NCBI GenBank assembly: GCA_002901265.1
Contig: PPHI01000037.1
Coordinates: 186,001-250,000, forward strand
Direction of reading: 5' to 3'
DNA: 64,000 nucleotides
Origin: Rhodopirellula baltica
Lineage (GTDB): Bacteria > Planctomycetota > Planctomycetia > Pirellulales > Pirellulaceae
The translations under genes were made by a program, and so were the position numbers. Position 1 is the first letter of the stretch; the number at the start of each line of letters is the position of its first letter. Below the pieces are notes generated by a model that was given only the letters and a program-made list of their open reading frames with translations, was not told the origin of the DNA and ran no database searches. Below are positions 46,301 through 51,800 of this stretch, in pieces.

Positions 46301-48855
46301 ATTTCGCTGACGTCGTTAACAACCAATGACAAGTTCGAATCGCGTTGATACGCATTGACCAAAGGCAGACGTTGGTCAGGCAGTGTCACTGCCGCAATCA
46401 CCTGCGGTGCCTGATGGTCGGTCGTCGATGGGTATTGATTTCGCCACTTGATGAAATCGTACCGGTCGATCCTGCCATCGCCGCTCAAATCGCGATAGCG
46501 AACATAGCGATCAGAACTGGACGTGCTGTTGAAGCTTTGGTTGATGTCGTCCCAGTCGTCTTGATCGACTTCGTTGTTGCCATTGACGTCGCCAAGCAGT
46601 TGGTGGAACGGCAGCGGCAGGAACTCGCTCGCGACTTCCGGGCCGTTCGCCATCGTTTGCAAACGGTTCGCGTCTGAGGCGATTCCGACACGTCGCATCA
46701 TCAAGTAATACTGGGAATCGTCAGTAAGCAGCCCTTCGACGTCGATCGTTAACGTTGCAGTGTCAGCGTCATAGTCGAACCGCTTGGGGGCGATCAACGT
46801 GTCATTGCCATCGGTGTCACGAATCATGATGTCAGACATCGGATCGGCAATCCACGCGTCCTGATTAAACGTGACGGACAAGGTGTGGATGTACGATCGT
46901 TGAGTTTCGCCGCGATTGATCTCGTAGGCGACAATCGACATCGGGTCGACGATGGTGCGACCAACTTCGACAGTCATTGCCGATTCTGTAACAGCTTCGC
47001 TGGCTGCGGAATCGGACGCGACAACCGTCACATTCAATTGCGTCTCGCCGCTCCAACCGGACGAAGGCAGCAACGTCAAACCCGTGAGGTCGTTTTCAGT
47101 CAGCTCATAGACGCCGGCAGAGATCCGCCGTCCATGATTCAGAATCGCGCCCGTCGGCAACGCATCGACGCGTACATAAAACGTTTCACTTCCGTCGGTA
47201 TCCGCAGACCGTGCGTCGATCGTCAAAGCAAGCGGGGTGTCTTGACTGCCGCTTGCCTTTTGGAGTTCGAGCACTGGTACATCGGTGACTGCCTGCACGT
47301 CGACACTGACGAAGGCCTCATTGCTGACGAAGCCTGCCGCATCACGGATGGTATAGGTAAACGAATCGCTGCCCGAATAATCGGCCTGGGGTGCGTAGGT
47401 GACCAAGCCGGTTTCGCGGCTGAGGTAAACTTCGCCGTGTGATGGGGGCACGACAATTTGCAGCGAAGCAAGATCGAACGCCGCGGTCGCTGTTTGGTCG
47501 TTCGCCAACAGATCGAAGTTCACCGGCACGTCTTCGGAGGTGACGATGATGTCAGCTTCCGCTACCGGTATCTTGGCCCCACCTTGAACCAATCCGACCT
47601 CGTCAATCGACACAGTGCTGTCGGTGTCGCCGAAGCCCAGCAGGTCCATCGACAGGACGGCAAGTGTCCCCGCTGGAATCGACGAAACATCAATTTGCAC
47701 CAGATAGCGACCGAAACCATCAACCGCAACGACTCCACCAAGGTCCGAGGAAGGATCGGCACCGTTCGCGTCACCGACCACAACACCGGGGGCGGCGAGG
47801 TAGGTGCCATCGGAGCGGATGTTTAAGAGCGAGTCGCTATCCGCTGCGGCGACCACACCGGCAAGAGGCAAGAGTGTTGTCGCGTCAAGTAAAGCGATTT
47901 CAAACGCATCGGGCGCATGCTTGACGGTCGAGTTCAGCGTCAGTCCAGAAACGATCAATCGCAGCTCGGATGAATCGTCCGGAACATAGAACGCTTGACG
48001 AAGCGAACTGCGTCGTGTGCCGTTCTCAAATAGCTGCGCCGCGGCGGTGTCAAACGTCACCGTTCCGATCGTTGACCAACTTTCACCAGCTTGATCGAAG
48101 TTGCCGTTGCGAAGCCCAAAGGTCGCTCCGGCCGTTGGTGCGAGCGGCATCGCCACCGTTTGTGGCGGTTGTACGATCACGGTATCAGCGGCCGGTAATT
48201 GCAAACGGTCGTTGTTGCCGACTGACGGGTCGACCGGTGTTTCCGGAATTGGCGGCTGACCGGTTCCGGGATCGGGGATCACGATCGCACGCGCCGCGTC
48301 AGTCGTAAAGGCTTGGTTCAAGGCGAACGTCGGCGAACTGGAAGTCAGTCCATAGTTTGCCGCAAGTAACTGCGAATCGCTGACCGTGATTGCTCCGTCG
48401 GCGTTGAAGTCAGCTTTGGCATTGAAACCCAACTGGCCAACGAAGGTTCCCATCGCTTGAGCAAGCAACTGGCTGTCGATCCCGTCAACTTTGCCGTCGT
48501 TATTGATGTCACCCACCAAGTCAAGCTGCAATCGATACTGACCGGCATCGGTTGCGGAGGCCCCGCGAATTTCCAGTGCAGACAGGTCGGCATGATCAAT
48601 CGCAAACAACGCAACCGTTCGATCCCCGTCAACGCTGCGGGCGATCGGCTGCATCCCGGAAATCGTCGGTGTCGCGGCGACGAAGCGGCTTCGGTAGCGT
48701 TCGATGATCGCACGGACATAGACAATACCGTCGCGCGTGCTTCGGATCTGATTGTCTTCGATCGAAAAAGCAAACCGATCTGAGTGGCCTTCTTCAATTT
48801 CGCCGATGACAGGCGACAATGAAAACTGGTCCGATGCCCCCAAGTTTTCTGTCAA
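28378..48855 (-). CDS. Giant mosaic surface protein, C-terminal part: dockerins, Ig, PKD, 46-aa repeats, Hint
   Basis: 6825 residues from a TTG that lies just after a frame break, so this is probably not a true N-terminus. Domains: dockerin (112-170, LVGDINNDGKVDGIDSQLL), cadherin-like region, a second dockerin-like EF pair (about 752-810), 12 Ig domains (about 920-2118), and VCBS-like repeats (about 2250-2825, LLANDVDPD). A beta region with N-N/D-x-G motifs (about 2835-3390) is followed by PKD (about 3398-3478, FGDGT) and about 51 copies of a 46-residue repeat (about 3805-6185). Then comes a Hint domain (6279-6450) with Cys6279 in CFPAGTEVLM, TAGH and the C-terminal VHND. A Gly/Ala-rich helical stretch, the stub of a second Hint (KCFVAGTPVYVP, Cys6748), one membrane segment (IIVLATNTILLATLL) and a basic tail end the protein. 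It overlaps the next gene by 17 bases. Secreted or surface role inferred. Confidence 0.85.
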   Translation of the reverse strand: MTENLGASDQFSLSPVIGEIEEGHSDRFAFSIEDNQIRSTRDGIVYVRAIIERYRSRFVAATPTISGMQPIARSVDGDRTVALFAIDHADLSALEIRGASATDAGQYRLQLDLVGDINNDGKVDGIDSQLLAQAMGTFVGQLGFNAKADFNADGAITVSDSQLLAANYGLTSSSPTFALNQAFTTDAARAIVIPDPGTGQPPIPETPVDPSVGNNDRLQLPAADTVIVQPPQTVAMPLAPTAGATFGLRNGNFDQAGESWSTIGTVTFDTAAAQLFENGTRRSSLRQAFYVPDDSSELRLIVSGLTLNSTVKHAPDAFEIALLDATTLLPLAGVVAAADSDSLLNIRSDGTYLAAPGVVVGDANGADPSSDLGGVVAVDGFGRYLVQIDVSSIPAGTLAVLSMDLLGFGDTDSTVSIDEVGLVQGGAKIPVAEADIIVTSEDVPVNFDLLANDQTATAAFDLASLQIVVPPSHGEVYLSRETGLVTYAPQADYSGSDSFTYTIRDAAGFVSNEAFVSVDVQAVTDVPVLELQKASGSQDTPLALTIDARSADTDGSETFYVRVDALPTGAILNHGRRISAGVYELTENDLTGLTLLPSSGWSGETQLNVTVVASDSAASEAVTESAMTVEVGRTIVDPMSIVAYEINRGETQRSYIHTLSVTFNQDAWIADPMSDIMIRDTDGNDTLIAPKRFDYDADTATLTIDVEGLLTDDSQYYLMMRRVGIASDANRLQTMANGPEVASEFLPLPFHQLLGDVNGNNEVDQDDWDDINQSFNSTSSSDRYVRYRDLSGDGRIDRYDFIKWRNQYPSTTDHQAPQVIAAVTLPDQRLPLVNAYQRDSNLSLVVNDVSEIASLKATIDGSPAVELVSHLSGEQALQMPLADLYAMASRSLDEADHELVFVASDRWGNESEPFVVDFAIDVTAPATPITPVLIDSDGNEVTSPVVGDSLLTIRSEGDSDSILRLYQDGGSEVGLGIASNAVDFQVDLGSLADGTYKFSATAEDPTGNRSGSSGELSVTIDRTAPSFAQLQLAPASDTGTVGDRTTDLAQVDVVGITEPGAIVRAVDGMLETVADVNGAFELGSLPLGFGTNQIDLTVSDAIGNTHAQSLTLFRPRLESDAPRLALTLTEDLGRYFNDKVTSSMAFAGAVDDASAISHLWMTVTSTSRATQTTQRFDPVDLVSSISGATFSISTAQIEAALGQSVPDGDVTISLVAVDEYENASARQSVTLKLDRTAPIANDVLRLDPQSDLGRDDSDGITRLTNLGINVMLAEPGLLTVFVDGAAWETFDLPIGENSVTVTGLSEGTHQLTASLADLAGNVGSSSATLDVSLDTTVPSQLDAEIQLPGAGVDVGAVRGNTDPNATVYLYRGLDSQTAIATTIAATDGSYRFDSVRFANGINRFRVVAEDLAGNSIEQTRSIRFDAPDLSAPQIALSLAQDTGAFADDLLTRVPDIEGRVDDASRITTFQISVQQGPFVNALGTLEDNRFYLSRSVLETALDASLLDGEVTVRVRAVDQWGHASAIESLVFQLDTARPSTPATLRLDSSADTGVQGDGVTSQTALVFTTTVADSDAEVLLFADGIDVYRANAIGEVTLQASSETGRHRFVAQAVDLAGNASFYTAPQFVTVDDRFTKPTVSLAARFRRDDLGGPLFTSTQVVDLVGSAEPGTRLEITGTPHFADANEFGMFAIENVELAVGANSLSVDATDVAGNAATVNLEVILVDEDGPAIEMNLVNDTGASDSDGRTNDPAIIGTLTDASSIVVVTGSLNQFPAIDLTPSLNQDLLSLDVGALESMVGQALPDGRYELLLHATDSLGNESDATLKFSLDRTAPPVPTPVDLLTSSDHGRDARDNITNEPQPVVRQFAERGSLVTFFVDGVEIGSTYSTGVAQYALPEMSSGTYQVTGTIEDLAGNIAETSEPLELTIDLEGPSEIGLQLREDFQSSVRPTHTLDQDVVLVGHADPGSNVTINGQNDLIVDASGTFEISVQLQPGENPFEMIAEDLAGNQITQTLIVTLGQLLPPAFTFDVADKGPLIAPTIAGQLRSESPIAVAQVSTDPTFASQVVDLTDQINGGSFVLDATDWEVIHGAPFLDGTHKLYFRAVDDAGRSSETVMVPWERNQFASATLVSEVVSVAGQYRYRYTATGAEQISRRLDEVPIPIPANADLIDWAVPPGWHFEVEPDNLLARMIADNGNGLGPGEELSFSFTSSASPDRLLVSMQMSDLADGDSVASVTIFAQTPGSVAPGDDSGRSAADFYSIDASQVLAVDEANGLLGNDAAGINTVTQAPLRTRWGADVAVESDGSFVLVPGQAFVGLAEGEIAVDSFEYTARNAASELVKSTVFIRVTGENQSPIAFDDIQPNELASLGVRATRTLVINPSDLLANDVDPDVNDLLSISAINGVSSRGASVTLVDGNYVYDPTSVPAFASLAAGETLIDRVTYTLRDPSGLTSTAIAEIVVTSSQNLAPVAIDHLAEITEDGEAFSTDVANLLDGATDPDALPGDQALQTVATSVQSSLGATVQIFADGTFVYDSNGVAAIESLKVGDVSSDSFQFAVSDGIDDSPFQTMTLLIHGQNDAPSVVDDQYFGVAADGVLTVDPGTGLLANDSDFDSPLPLIIDPSQTDALSSLGATVTLRPDGTFDYDPVGVFDALAAGETVVDSFTYVVLDDRGAESIGLVEIEVVGVDDAPVSGTDGIERGYWAVASQKITVDAANGLLINDSDPDQVDGQSTLLASFDGFSQYGARVIVNADGSFSYDPTVSAALAQFKAEGIDVVDTFTYSVSDSPSTAPLASANAVSSGAESSSLEASSEGVVEIIVRSGPSSYSFDLVGKDYDRIGEGVSINNHGAVSFSATQADKDNLYVWTRESGIATLIPDSLTFGDSSISTPPRGEFDETPMMRFSDTVQINDQNSVYAQRQMNARGMLGIVALGAPLMEFTDLALTYSELWNADRILSGSPGESSTGVRPTLPRQVGVGDMGLANSGLRWGDPTMTDFVFLEMLAVLPPIIGAATTIQTTMVPRVWTINPSWASAYFTPVNPVWNAFQHPDAVDINVLQSVAIVTSLAPIYTDQIYVTPFVSIRPETSSVNNRGETVFLAETNDSEVDPGLNLVTYSRERAKPYVNVPISQPIDNIHLSDNGWAAYVENGEVKAVSIEGEVKRFGFEAIGNDVSISDTGVIAVLANGPLGRGIYAIDAESGLWVKVVGESGDGVLDSNEIDIDGSDVGSIASLLEGPIGINGSLAVSEDSGGSGGDQSGENSSGLSQTPTTTSEPPGGAPYFTVAFMAADSEGKQGLHSARFAFPTDQSGGTVPIPFFHGHGKVVDLGELLPGIGPVNEIHGFDIVNNSGQVAFSTGDKVVRATPPVYANGEVIYALEGRRLGENSTYARDGGAAVATFVAGDPKATASQFIARVDFGDGTVINGEIRSIGGARYEVVAEHSYDREGPYAITVQITDTVHDNGGLATTLANIINVKSEENLEKLSETDSDGNPVMPSVQSFATPLTESDQDSSGQSGQGGGGGGSDSPTSLGLRTVVSIDRAAGTYEVLSLGTAAFSYNFVYETAGSDGQGEPNASQRGDGSGVNVRKVISRGTLDGVNFAPGSFSVATYETAFDGEVEASGTSSSNSYAQNATTTTNFVGQFVDEKTWDGGVFDWTLRTHKDTEYVTSGERLVDGDLISQVDALIGGGGSSYIGSFVMSGNQSVDETLREFGTQAMATRDFLVETESQTNHTGGRQSFDFTDASDATSVFHSFGTVSDSGDYSLAITSTVSTQIVERRQNNGPQSTVTTGGTTSTTTTQKAGNLQSGNFTLLQQVETQSDQVVRQENQGESKVSTLGHHAESTLSGGGNDETGVFNFVLASETESINETVLTNSVDVDYRSESTMSDLVESRVEQSGNLYDGSYQYDETFTHEAQSFVTSSNGPSRIETDSTSTTTGEKRTVGDKKSGEFRLTQQANSVGQSTTVTRNQTTESETVAESESNSESEKSGNLKQGQYEFSGYSFGTTSSTQLATNTGANGTVETTNQTESRLMESVYSGTGDSISGRVEKQEEGSTTIESDTVVTNQTKRSESRSVTQSERASQSVSNTLLGTTQSVVDEVSQSESTAIETNQDRVSESNIQTRSTAVSESEGNRFTGESTSRTAQTAEVNSSSRESILGKTVQQLGITTTRQVTSQSANQFSGVIESQSISSSESTSQSTTTSLSAIAFAVSIGQTQAETSVVGNQIVGDRSGITTTQSDRRSLDVAMAGVQASEVTQDTVWPTDVGSEFKTLADGLSVVVQAGVQIYSDDQSQTVSRVQSNSTSESTSNEIDGVYESETTQSIDQQSRSYRTHQASISESTQSSNRVSSTIASGNTITGDSSTNSTESAESNSQSVSTNQGQTRDQQSESESIIVSSQSGNSITGLFTSESATTATSETTTLSLNQTLSQSSVATNQSTTTNQSNSNRITGETTSTQRSETASRSSSETVNQTQATNQSNDSLTTAIVQSTGNTNTGEFSESRSATSEYTRTLDQTNGSRSKTLAEEAESTVTSTSDGNSISGAYRSTENLSQTLETAQTETAQTLEIVSSSVARVSTETTRSGNQLLGDYAESWTTIHETNESQDVTNQSRTNQLASESTAETTGETSGNQWTGDYTRRETIDSDSARTESTTNGPMSVESSVEIETVNTTDVSGNTVTGTTRSVTTFSETLSQSDTSTIEDEINQISIVDRSSGITIRHANAITGLYSVDSQNEVETQRTTRSENQTQLTLNSTEVVTDQSIVETGNEIVGGFDRVTETETSAETDETTTNQTSALTILATENMTSQELLGGNAVTGQRSGSSTSTTSNSTARTFENQSLLVVAGIDEIVTVRASFTGNSVEGTSQSTTENSGQRVRSESITNGTLNSQASETSIFASLATRSENALSGVYQETIEGSQSSTLEGDDVNKSLSVEYTLEQSSSYTNASSGNNVVGNFTSDSASQKQVTKRTLSTNGPLAVESTLVTTEQTHETLTGNSVAGTSSSTLAIDTISVLTQTDANQSLSVDITANSSSRTEATSTNDQYRGEFSTESVTTSTSDRVESLSNQGFLATHSSSTESNNTREASGNTITGASISNESGESTEVVDASSEIETEAVEENSATTRTWQSVRSGNDITGVYASESTSDSATTSSQQSGNQTLAITANATASSHTTTSQSGNDITGDYSRESSTESVSTGESNDVNQTRVVDSAYTGTSETTSTESGNLISGTYTLNETQSATSSSSESNQIGPNSTNQSTQSTTSNVVTTGDYVTGAFESTSTTSVASTFVETFDYLDLSASKTSSSTSETERESAGNEIAGTQSLSSHSESSSAGTSTENNQSLVLVDTTFTSSVIVDSTSISNSVTGVYESDSTSVSTDSWSETSQNQTLSHDSSGSSVEESTSHRGGNSVTGQFTATMSGVSESTQQVTTRNQTLTTTVQATTESESTATSVGNEITGAMTSETDSSSGSTSEQTDVNQTQTVVSTIAATSSSAETESLNAITGVYQSNATSQSISVLTEARTNQTLTESLQQTTQSTTNSTASGNQVTGDYSTDQTTNASTESVGEIVNQSNRLTTIGQTETLAVTSSETGNSRFQTYSVESNSLQTIQLSQSSVNQSLTTSSSSSSTTETESVRSGNSVSGEFSEDITRSSTSTSSGESSNQTLASDNSSDDAFDEVFRQIGNDITGLYTSNSTVTSTSSVTTNETNTDHDVTSVSSQSRSVESQRSGNSVTGDLTETTSATDSVSLDQTGTIGDRTFTLEESNSTQVQTSSEGNQITTEMTSASDSDSVYEYSKQVTYSDGTDSKTVTQTNESTTTEERNAITGLYRTTTESSGVTDVAETGTRTETYTATVHTESESLSTDVGNRVTGDYLISSSGEVTSTTRRDLIDGDDNELAIVETFVSDSSSDSEGNQITGVFESHQELSSEAVVTQSVVSTDGLFDEVTVNATNSSSLVDSDGNSVTGAMQSQATTTVSQTLTQDGVVSGSQVDYDASSNITQTSSSDGNSVTGVFEYVSDATEGYAFTQVIDRGVGDSYTLVGAGTKTSHSVTEENGLTGAMSNTTSGRDVYELTETGASANGVYETHLTGADDFTEAESVNSQTGVFERRTELIGQTTGTQTIGGVANNIDEVIDQVVTHEGNYIDGDIDLSVSGTGRYHLLVDYAETSNAGTGVPGDLDHSPTGAPLTFGNAPAVPTGGGAESLGGVSTVAIQSSASAAQGSMAAANFRGIQASAAGSVPIGSAWSGSAIVDNFSQAGVNAAQQFCFPAGTEVLMADGSAKPIEQVDVGDRVASRAARTEGIAAAIESGEAAAVLHSELVDGEVSEVYQNSTEVLVRICLDANNSAEAETIRTTAGHPFFVIDPDATESTWSGKWVLADKLKPGDQLISASGDSLTISNVATESATDLPVYNFCVRRHHNYHVRLPGTDRFVLVHNDSFGMFTYGSALVPVLQEAYQSSGLSNIVDMTNAMIDAVVTPLRPILDPVMAGAEIVAGQVQPYLEGFGEYTAQTIKAISDYANQAIVATGNQFTMLGAESTGQWLVGVGLDGLENETLFGVRATTVAAGVTVLAAVTVTIATGGMAGVPIALGIIAGAADAYIQGELSGEPAGYWQLMIGAGFGGIAPTGAFVSLAGGVAGVAVSHANGWDLANGYTLGSMMGGFFGTGAAAYARKAATAGRGAALGYAATAMAVEASGAAAGFAYGMSTGRDFRTSLQYAFYGQMVTGIAGALTVKCFVAGTPVYVPLESDVLVPAAEQLAYEQPVWTGWSRIIVLATNTILLATLLRNGEPESSDPRKRRQSFSFELIDDIHS
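28381..28617 (-). other. Truncated second Hint domain at the giant protein's C-terminus
   Basis: KCFVAGTPVYVP is a canonical Hint block A, but the frame ends 77 residues later with no TxxH block and no C-terminal HN. Only a membrane-spanning stretch and a basic tail (RKRRQS) remain, resembling the start of the long insertion found in some planctomycete Hint domains. Confidence 0.55.
29509..30021 (-). other. Hint (hedgehog/intein-type) autoprocessing domain
   Basis: Encoded inside the 6825-residue ORF. Block A is CFPAGTEVLMADG with the nucleophile Cys at 30019-30021. Block B is RTTAGHPFFV with the TxxH histidine near 29750. The end is YNFCVRRHHNYHVRL and VLVHND, with His-Asn at 29509-29514. 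The spacing of about 171 residues fits a compact Hint without endonuclease. The residue after HN is Asp, not Cys/Ser/Thr, favouring cleavage rather than splicing (family knowledge). Confidence 0.85.
30300..37440 (-). repeat. Tandem array of about 51 copies of a 46-residue (138-bp) repeat
   Basis: Each unit reads x-G-N-x-[IV]-[TS]-G-x-[YF] followed by Ser/Thr-rich sequence, a fixed N-Q-[ST] at residues 27-29, and a second Ser/Thr-rich half. I measured eight units by hand (for example those starting SGNDITGVY, GGNSVTGQF, ISNSVTGVY, SGNSVSGEF); each is exactly 46 residues, and another is 47. The array spans about 2350 residues. Copies are diverged, with no identical neighbours seen, so it is an old array. 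Composition is extreme: Ser, Thr, Asn, Gln and Glu dominate and there is essentially no Cys. Confidence 0.85.
42500..46095 (-). repeat. Four-copy super-repeat of three Ig-like domains
   Basis: A unit of about 300 residues recurs four times, starting near 46092, 45152, 44250 and 43355. Each has an Ig with a D-x-G-x4-D-x-[IV]-T motif (for example SDLGRDDSDGITR), an Ig with a [EA]PG or DPN turn (GITEPGAIV, GNTDPNATV, GSAEPGTRL, GHADPGSNV), and a third Ig (GAVDDASAIS, GRVDDASRIT, GTLTDASSIV, last copy degenerate). Confidence 0.7.
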
Positions 48856-51800
48856 CGTCGTGTCACTCGGATAAGACCGATGGTCACCCGTGGAACTGAC
48901 GGCAATCGCAAGGCTGATGAATCGTCGGCTCGATAACCATACCGATGCAGCACTTCGATCAACGTCGCTTCGTCGGCATTGCTTGCTGGTTGACTCGCTA
49001 GCACTTCCGAAAGTGCCCCCTCATCGTTCCAGCGATAATTCAAATCGATCGATTCGGTAAGCAGCCCCGCAAACTGACTTGCCAAGGAAGACGGCCCGCT
49101 AAGCATGACACCCGAAGGCAACCGGATCGCTGTGAGATTTCCCTGTGGATCGAATTGGGTGGAAATGAAAACACCATCCGAAAGCTGCACGCCGCTATCG
49201 CTAAGATGCCAAGTGGTGCCGTCCGGCCAAACCGTCCGAACGATGACTCCATTTGCGTCAGCGACATCAACTTTTCCATCCGGATGTGTCAAACGCCAAC
49301 TGTCGGCCCCCAGCAACGTGTTGGCTGGATGATAGGGCTGACCGCTCGATTGGTCATAAAACCGGTTGCCGCCTCGGACTAACAGCCGATCGAGTGACTG
49401 AAGCTCGTATTCCACACCCGTGTCAGCAATCCAAAGCGGCTTGTAAAACACGAGCGACGAATTCGATGCGAACGGCTGACTCGGTTCGGGAGCAAACGTA
49501 AACCCGGCGCGAGTGCCATCGGGCAAACTGATGTAGATGCGATCGCCCGCCGACAACGCCGAGTAAATGCCGAGTGATTCGAGATCGCTGGCGCTGCCGG
49601 TCGACATTAGGTCTGGCTTGCCGAGCGAGCGAAAGGTTGGCCGCCATGATTGAGACAGCGAATCGTATTGACGCGAGACTTCGAACACTTTGCCATCGAC
49701 TTCGATCGCGGCATCCAAGTCCGTCCTCGTAAAGGCATCGATCTTTTCGGCCGTGTCGATTTCGACAAAAACATTTGTTGCCGATTCACGGCCTTGGATG
49801 TCTTGGGCGTCGAGGGTGATTCGATAGAAGCCGTTGGCAAACTCGCGTGGGTCGATCTGTGCGATCACTTCATCGAGCACCGTTGTGTCGCCACTGGCGA
49901 TTGTTGTCGTTCGGCCGGTGGCTAAAGACTGAACAGTCAGCGTCCAGCGTTCCAGTTGTGCATCGTCAATTGTCCCGGCCAAGTCCGCTTGGTTCGACAG
50001 CTTGCTCAGCGAAGGCAAATTCAGCGAAACGACGGGTGGCTGGTCATCAGCTAGGTCGCGGACACGAATAAGCTCGCTTGTGGTGCCAGTGAATCCGTCT
50101 TCATCGGTCGCGGTGGCAACCAAAGTCGACTTGCCAGGACCGCCTGCCGTGATGGTTGCTTTGCCGGACGCGTCGAGCGTGACCGGGTTGCCTCGATAGG
50201 TCAACGAAAGTGTGTCGATCGGCGAAACTCCATCGGCGATCACTTGAACTTGAATCACCTGTCCCGGACGTGCGGGGAAGCTTGGCGTGGTGACGATCAC
50301 GACGTTGGGGACGCGAGCCGACGCGACGCATTCGATGACCAATGTTGACTGTGATTCGAGCAACCCGTCGCTGACCCGCACGTCAACATAATACGATCCG
50401 ACTTGTCCCGGATTCGGCACCCACTCGATCTGCCCGCTCGACGCGTTCAACGTCGCGCCTTCGGGTAGTCCGTAGGCCGAATAGGTCAGTTGGTCATCGG
50501 CGTCTGAATCGGATGCAACGATGGTCGTTGTCAACGATTCGCCGACGAGGACCTGATGCCGCCGGGCTTCAATCGTTGGCGGGCGATTCGTGTTGCTGAC
50601 AAGGATCGGAACGGAGATCGTATCACTCGCGGATTGCTCGTCGGTCAACGTGAACCGCACGTTGTAGGTGCCCGCTTGATCGTACCCCGGCACCCAACGG
50701 AAACGTCGCGTGCTTGAATCAAACGTCGCGCCGGAGGGCAGATTTTCCGCGACCAAGTTCAGTGGGCCACCGTCGAAGTCATCACCACGGACACGGAACA
50801 GCAATTCGCTGCCTTCCCGACCGTATTGCATCGCGGGATACGCCAGTTTCGGCGCACGATTGACATCGTCGACGATGATTTCCACGTTCCGCTGGTCGCT
50901 TGCGGAACCGTCCGTTGCCTTGATTGGGATGGTGTAGATGCCGGCTTGATCAAACGACGGTGTCCAGCGTAGCCAGCCTGTGATCGGATCGAACATCGCA
51001 CCGTCTGGCAAGTTTGACGCAGCGAAATGGACCGAATCGCTGTCTGGATCGGTCGCGGAGAGCTGACGAGCAAACGCTTCACCTTCGCCGATCGTGATCG
51101 TTGGTATCGCGTTCAGCATTGGACTTTGATTGGTCGCACGTACGTCCAGCGAAAACGTCTGCGAAGCTGTCAGACGACTGGCCATGACGCCATTGCCCGA
51201 ATCGGTCGCTGACACGGTGACGTCGTAGTGCCCCAAGTCGGCGGTTGTGGGATCCCAATTCAAGAACGCTTCGCCGTACCGGGCTCCGGCAACGATTCTG
51301 GCTTGCGGCGGTAAACCGGAGATCGAAAACTCCAGTGGTTCTTGATCGATGTCTGAAACCTGGATCGGCAAGCGCAGCCGTTCGCCCGCAACAGCAACCA
51401 GGGCTGGAACCGTTTCAATCACGGGCGGATCGTTTTCCGATTCGATCGTTACGACAAAGTCATACTGTGACTGCGCGACCTGACCGCGATAACCGCCTCC
51501 GCCATCGTCCTGGGCTAGAATCGAAAACGTGTAGTTCCCACGGTCTCCGGTTCCAGGTGCGAGCTGAATCACGCCGGTGCCATTGCCATGGTCCGTGAAC
51601 GTCGCGAACTTCGGCAGCGGCAGCCCTGTCAAACCGTTGGCAACTTGCAATTCGATTGTGTCACCATCTAAATCGACCACTTCGATCGGCAAGTCGACTC
51701 TGCTGCCACGTGACAACGCCAGCGAAGCAACGGGAGTAATCAGCGGCTTGTGGTTGACGTCGCGAACGGTAATCGGAATTTCGGTCTTGATCGTGATTGG

